Positions 5,294-5,428 of a stretch of DNA of 5,428 bases are shown piece after piece. A program made the translations under genes and the position numbers. The stretch comes from Planctomycetia bacterium (lineage in GTDB: Bacteria; Planctomycetota; Planctomycetia; Pirellulales; UBA1268): NCBI GenBank assembly GCA_009926295.1, contig RFPF01000215.1, positions 1 to 5,428 on the forward strand, written 5' to 3'. The notes under the pieces are model-generated. The model was not told the origin of the DNA. It did no database searches and worked only from the letters and a program-made list of their open reading frames with translations. Numbering within the stretch: position 1 is the first letter of the stretch; every line of letters starts with the position of its first letter.

Positions 5294-5428
5294 AGCCGGC
5301 TGCGTCGATCCGCTGGCTCCGCATCGCCGCGATCGCCACGGCCGCCGTGATTCTCGCGTCGTGCCGCTCCCTGACCGCACCGGTGCTCGTACCCGCCGCC
5401 ACGGCCATCGTGAGCGATGAGCGCGTGC
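5290..5428 (+). CDS. Lipoprotein, N-terminal fragment (3' truncated by window edge)
   Basis: 46 codons are visible. The N-terminus is a typical lipoprotein signal: MKPAASIRWLR, a hydrophobic core (12-22) and lipobox LASC with Cys25 as the lipidation site, then RSLTAPVLVPAA. The ATG overlaps the upstream TGA (ATGA at 5290-5293) and is preceded by a good ribosome binding site, so it is the third gene of the operon. Too little of the mature protein is present to name a family, and nothing visible shows whether it shares the domain of the two preceding genes. It is too short to stand out as an open frame but the signal peptide, start and spacing agree. Confidence 0.75.
   Translation, partial: MKPAASIRWLRIAAIATAAVILASCRSLTAPVLVPAATAIVSDERV

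Noticed and set aside
1..5428. CRISPR arrays, tRNA or rRNA genes, insertion sequences, phage genes
   Set aside because: No regularly spaced repeats, tRNA-like cloverleaf, rRNA sequence, transposase motif or integrase motif was seen on either strand.

Overview
The window is very GC-rich and densely coded. It looks like a chromosomal segment of a Planctomycetota bacterium, probably of the Pirellulales type. That assignment rests on my recollection of the conserved protein families here (the small four-helix membrane protein, the LolA-fold-like exported protein and the exported paralog family at the right end) and on the Gram-negative-type lipoprotein signals. No database search was possible.

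Layout, left to right. (1) Positions 1-553 (+) hold the C-terminal part of a ZIP-family metal transporter, cut by the window edge. (2) Positions 594-1145 (-) encode a 183-residue membrane protein with four predicted helices, converging on the transporter. (3) Positions 1197-2211 (+) hold pdxA (4-hydroxythreonine-4-phosphate dehydrogenase, vitamin B6 synthesis). It is divergent from gene 2 across about 51 bp, and it is broken in the middle. (4) Positions 2216-3175 (-) encode an exported protein of about 319 residues that resembles LolA/LppX-fold proteins. It converges on pdxA with only 4 bp between the stop codons. (5) A 190-bp divergent intergenic region follows, carrying a two-tier hairpin. 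(6) Positions 3366-5428 (+) form a tight operon of three exported proteins: a lipoprotein with a Pro/Gly-rich tail, a smaller diverged paralog of it, and the start of a second lipoprotein. Both junctions are ATGA overlaps.

The strongest signal is inside pdxA. A 37-bp sequence at 1832-1868 is repeated in inverted orientation at 1884-1920 (36 of 37 positions match, 15-nt loop). The inverted copy sits exactly where the normal PdxA sequence is missing. Normal PdxA reading is lost within the right arm and resumes in another frame at 1921, the first base after it. About 60 nt of expected coding sequence have been replaced by 37 nt, which explains the frame change. This is the signature of a template-switch (quasi-palindrome) mutation, or of a fold-back chimera in the data.

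The second notable point is the tandem paralog pair in the right-hand operon, an undescribed-looking exported system with one lipid-anchored and one probably soluble member. I found no RNA genes, CRISPR arrays, insertion sequences or phage genes.
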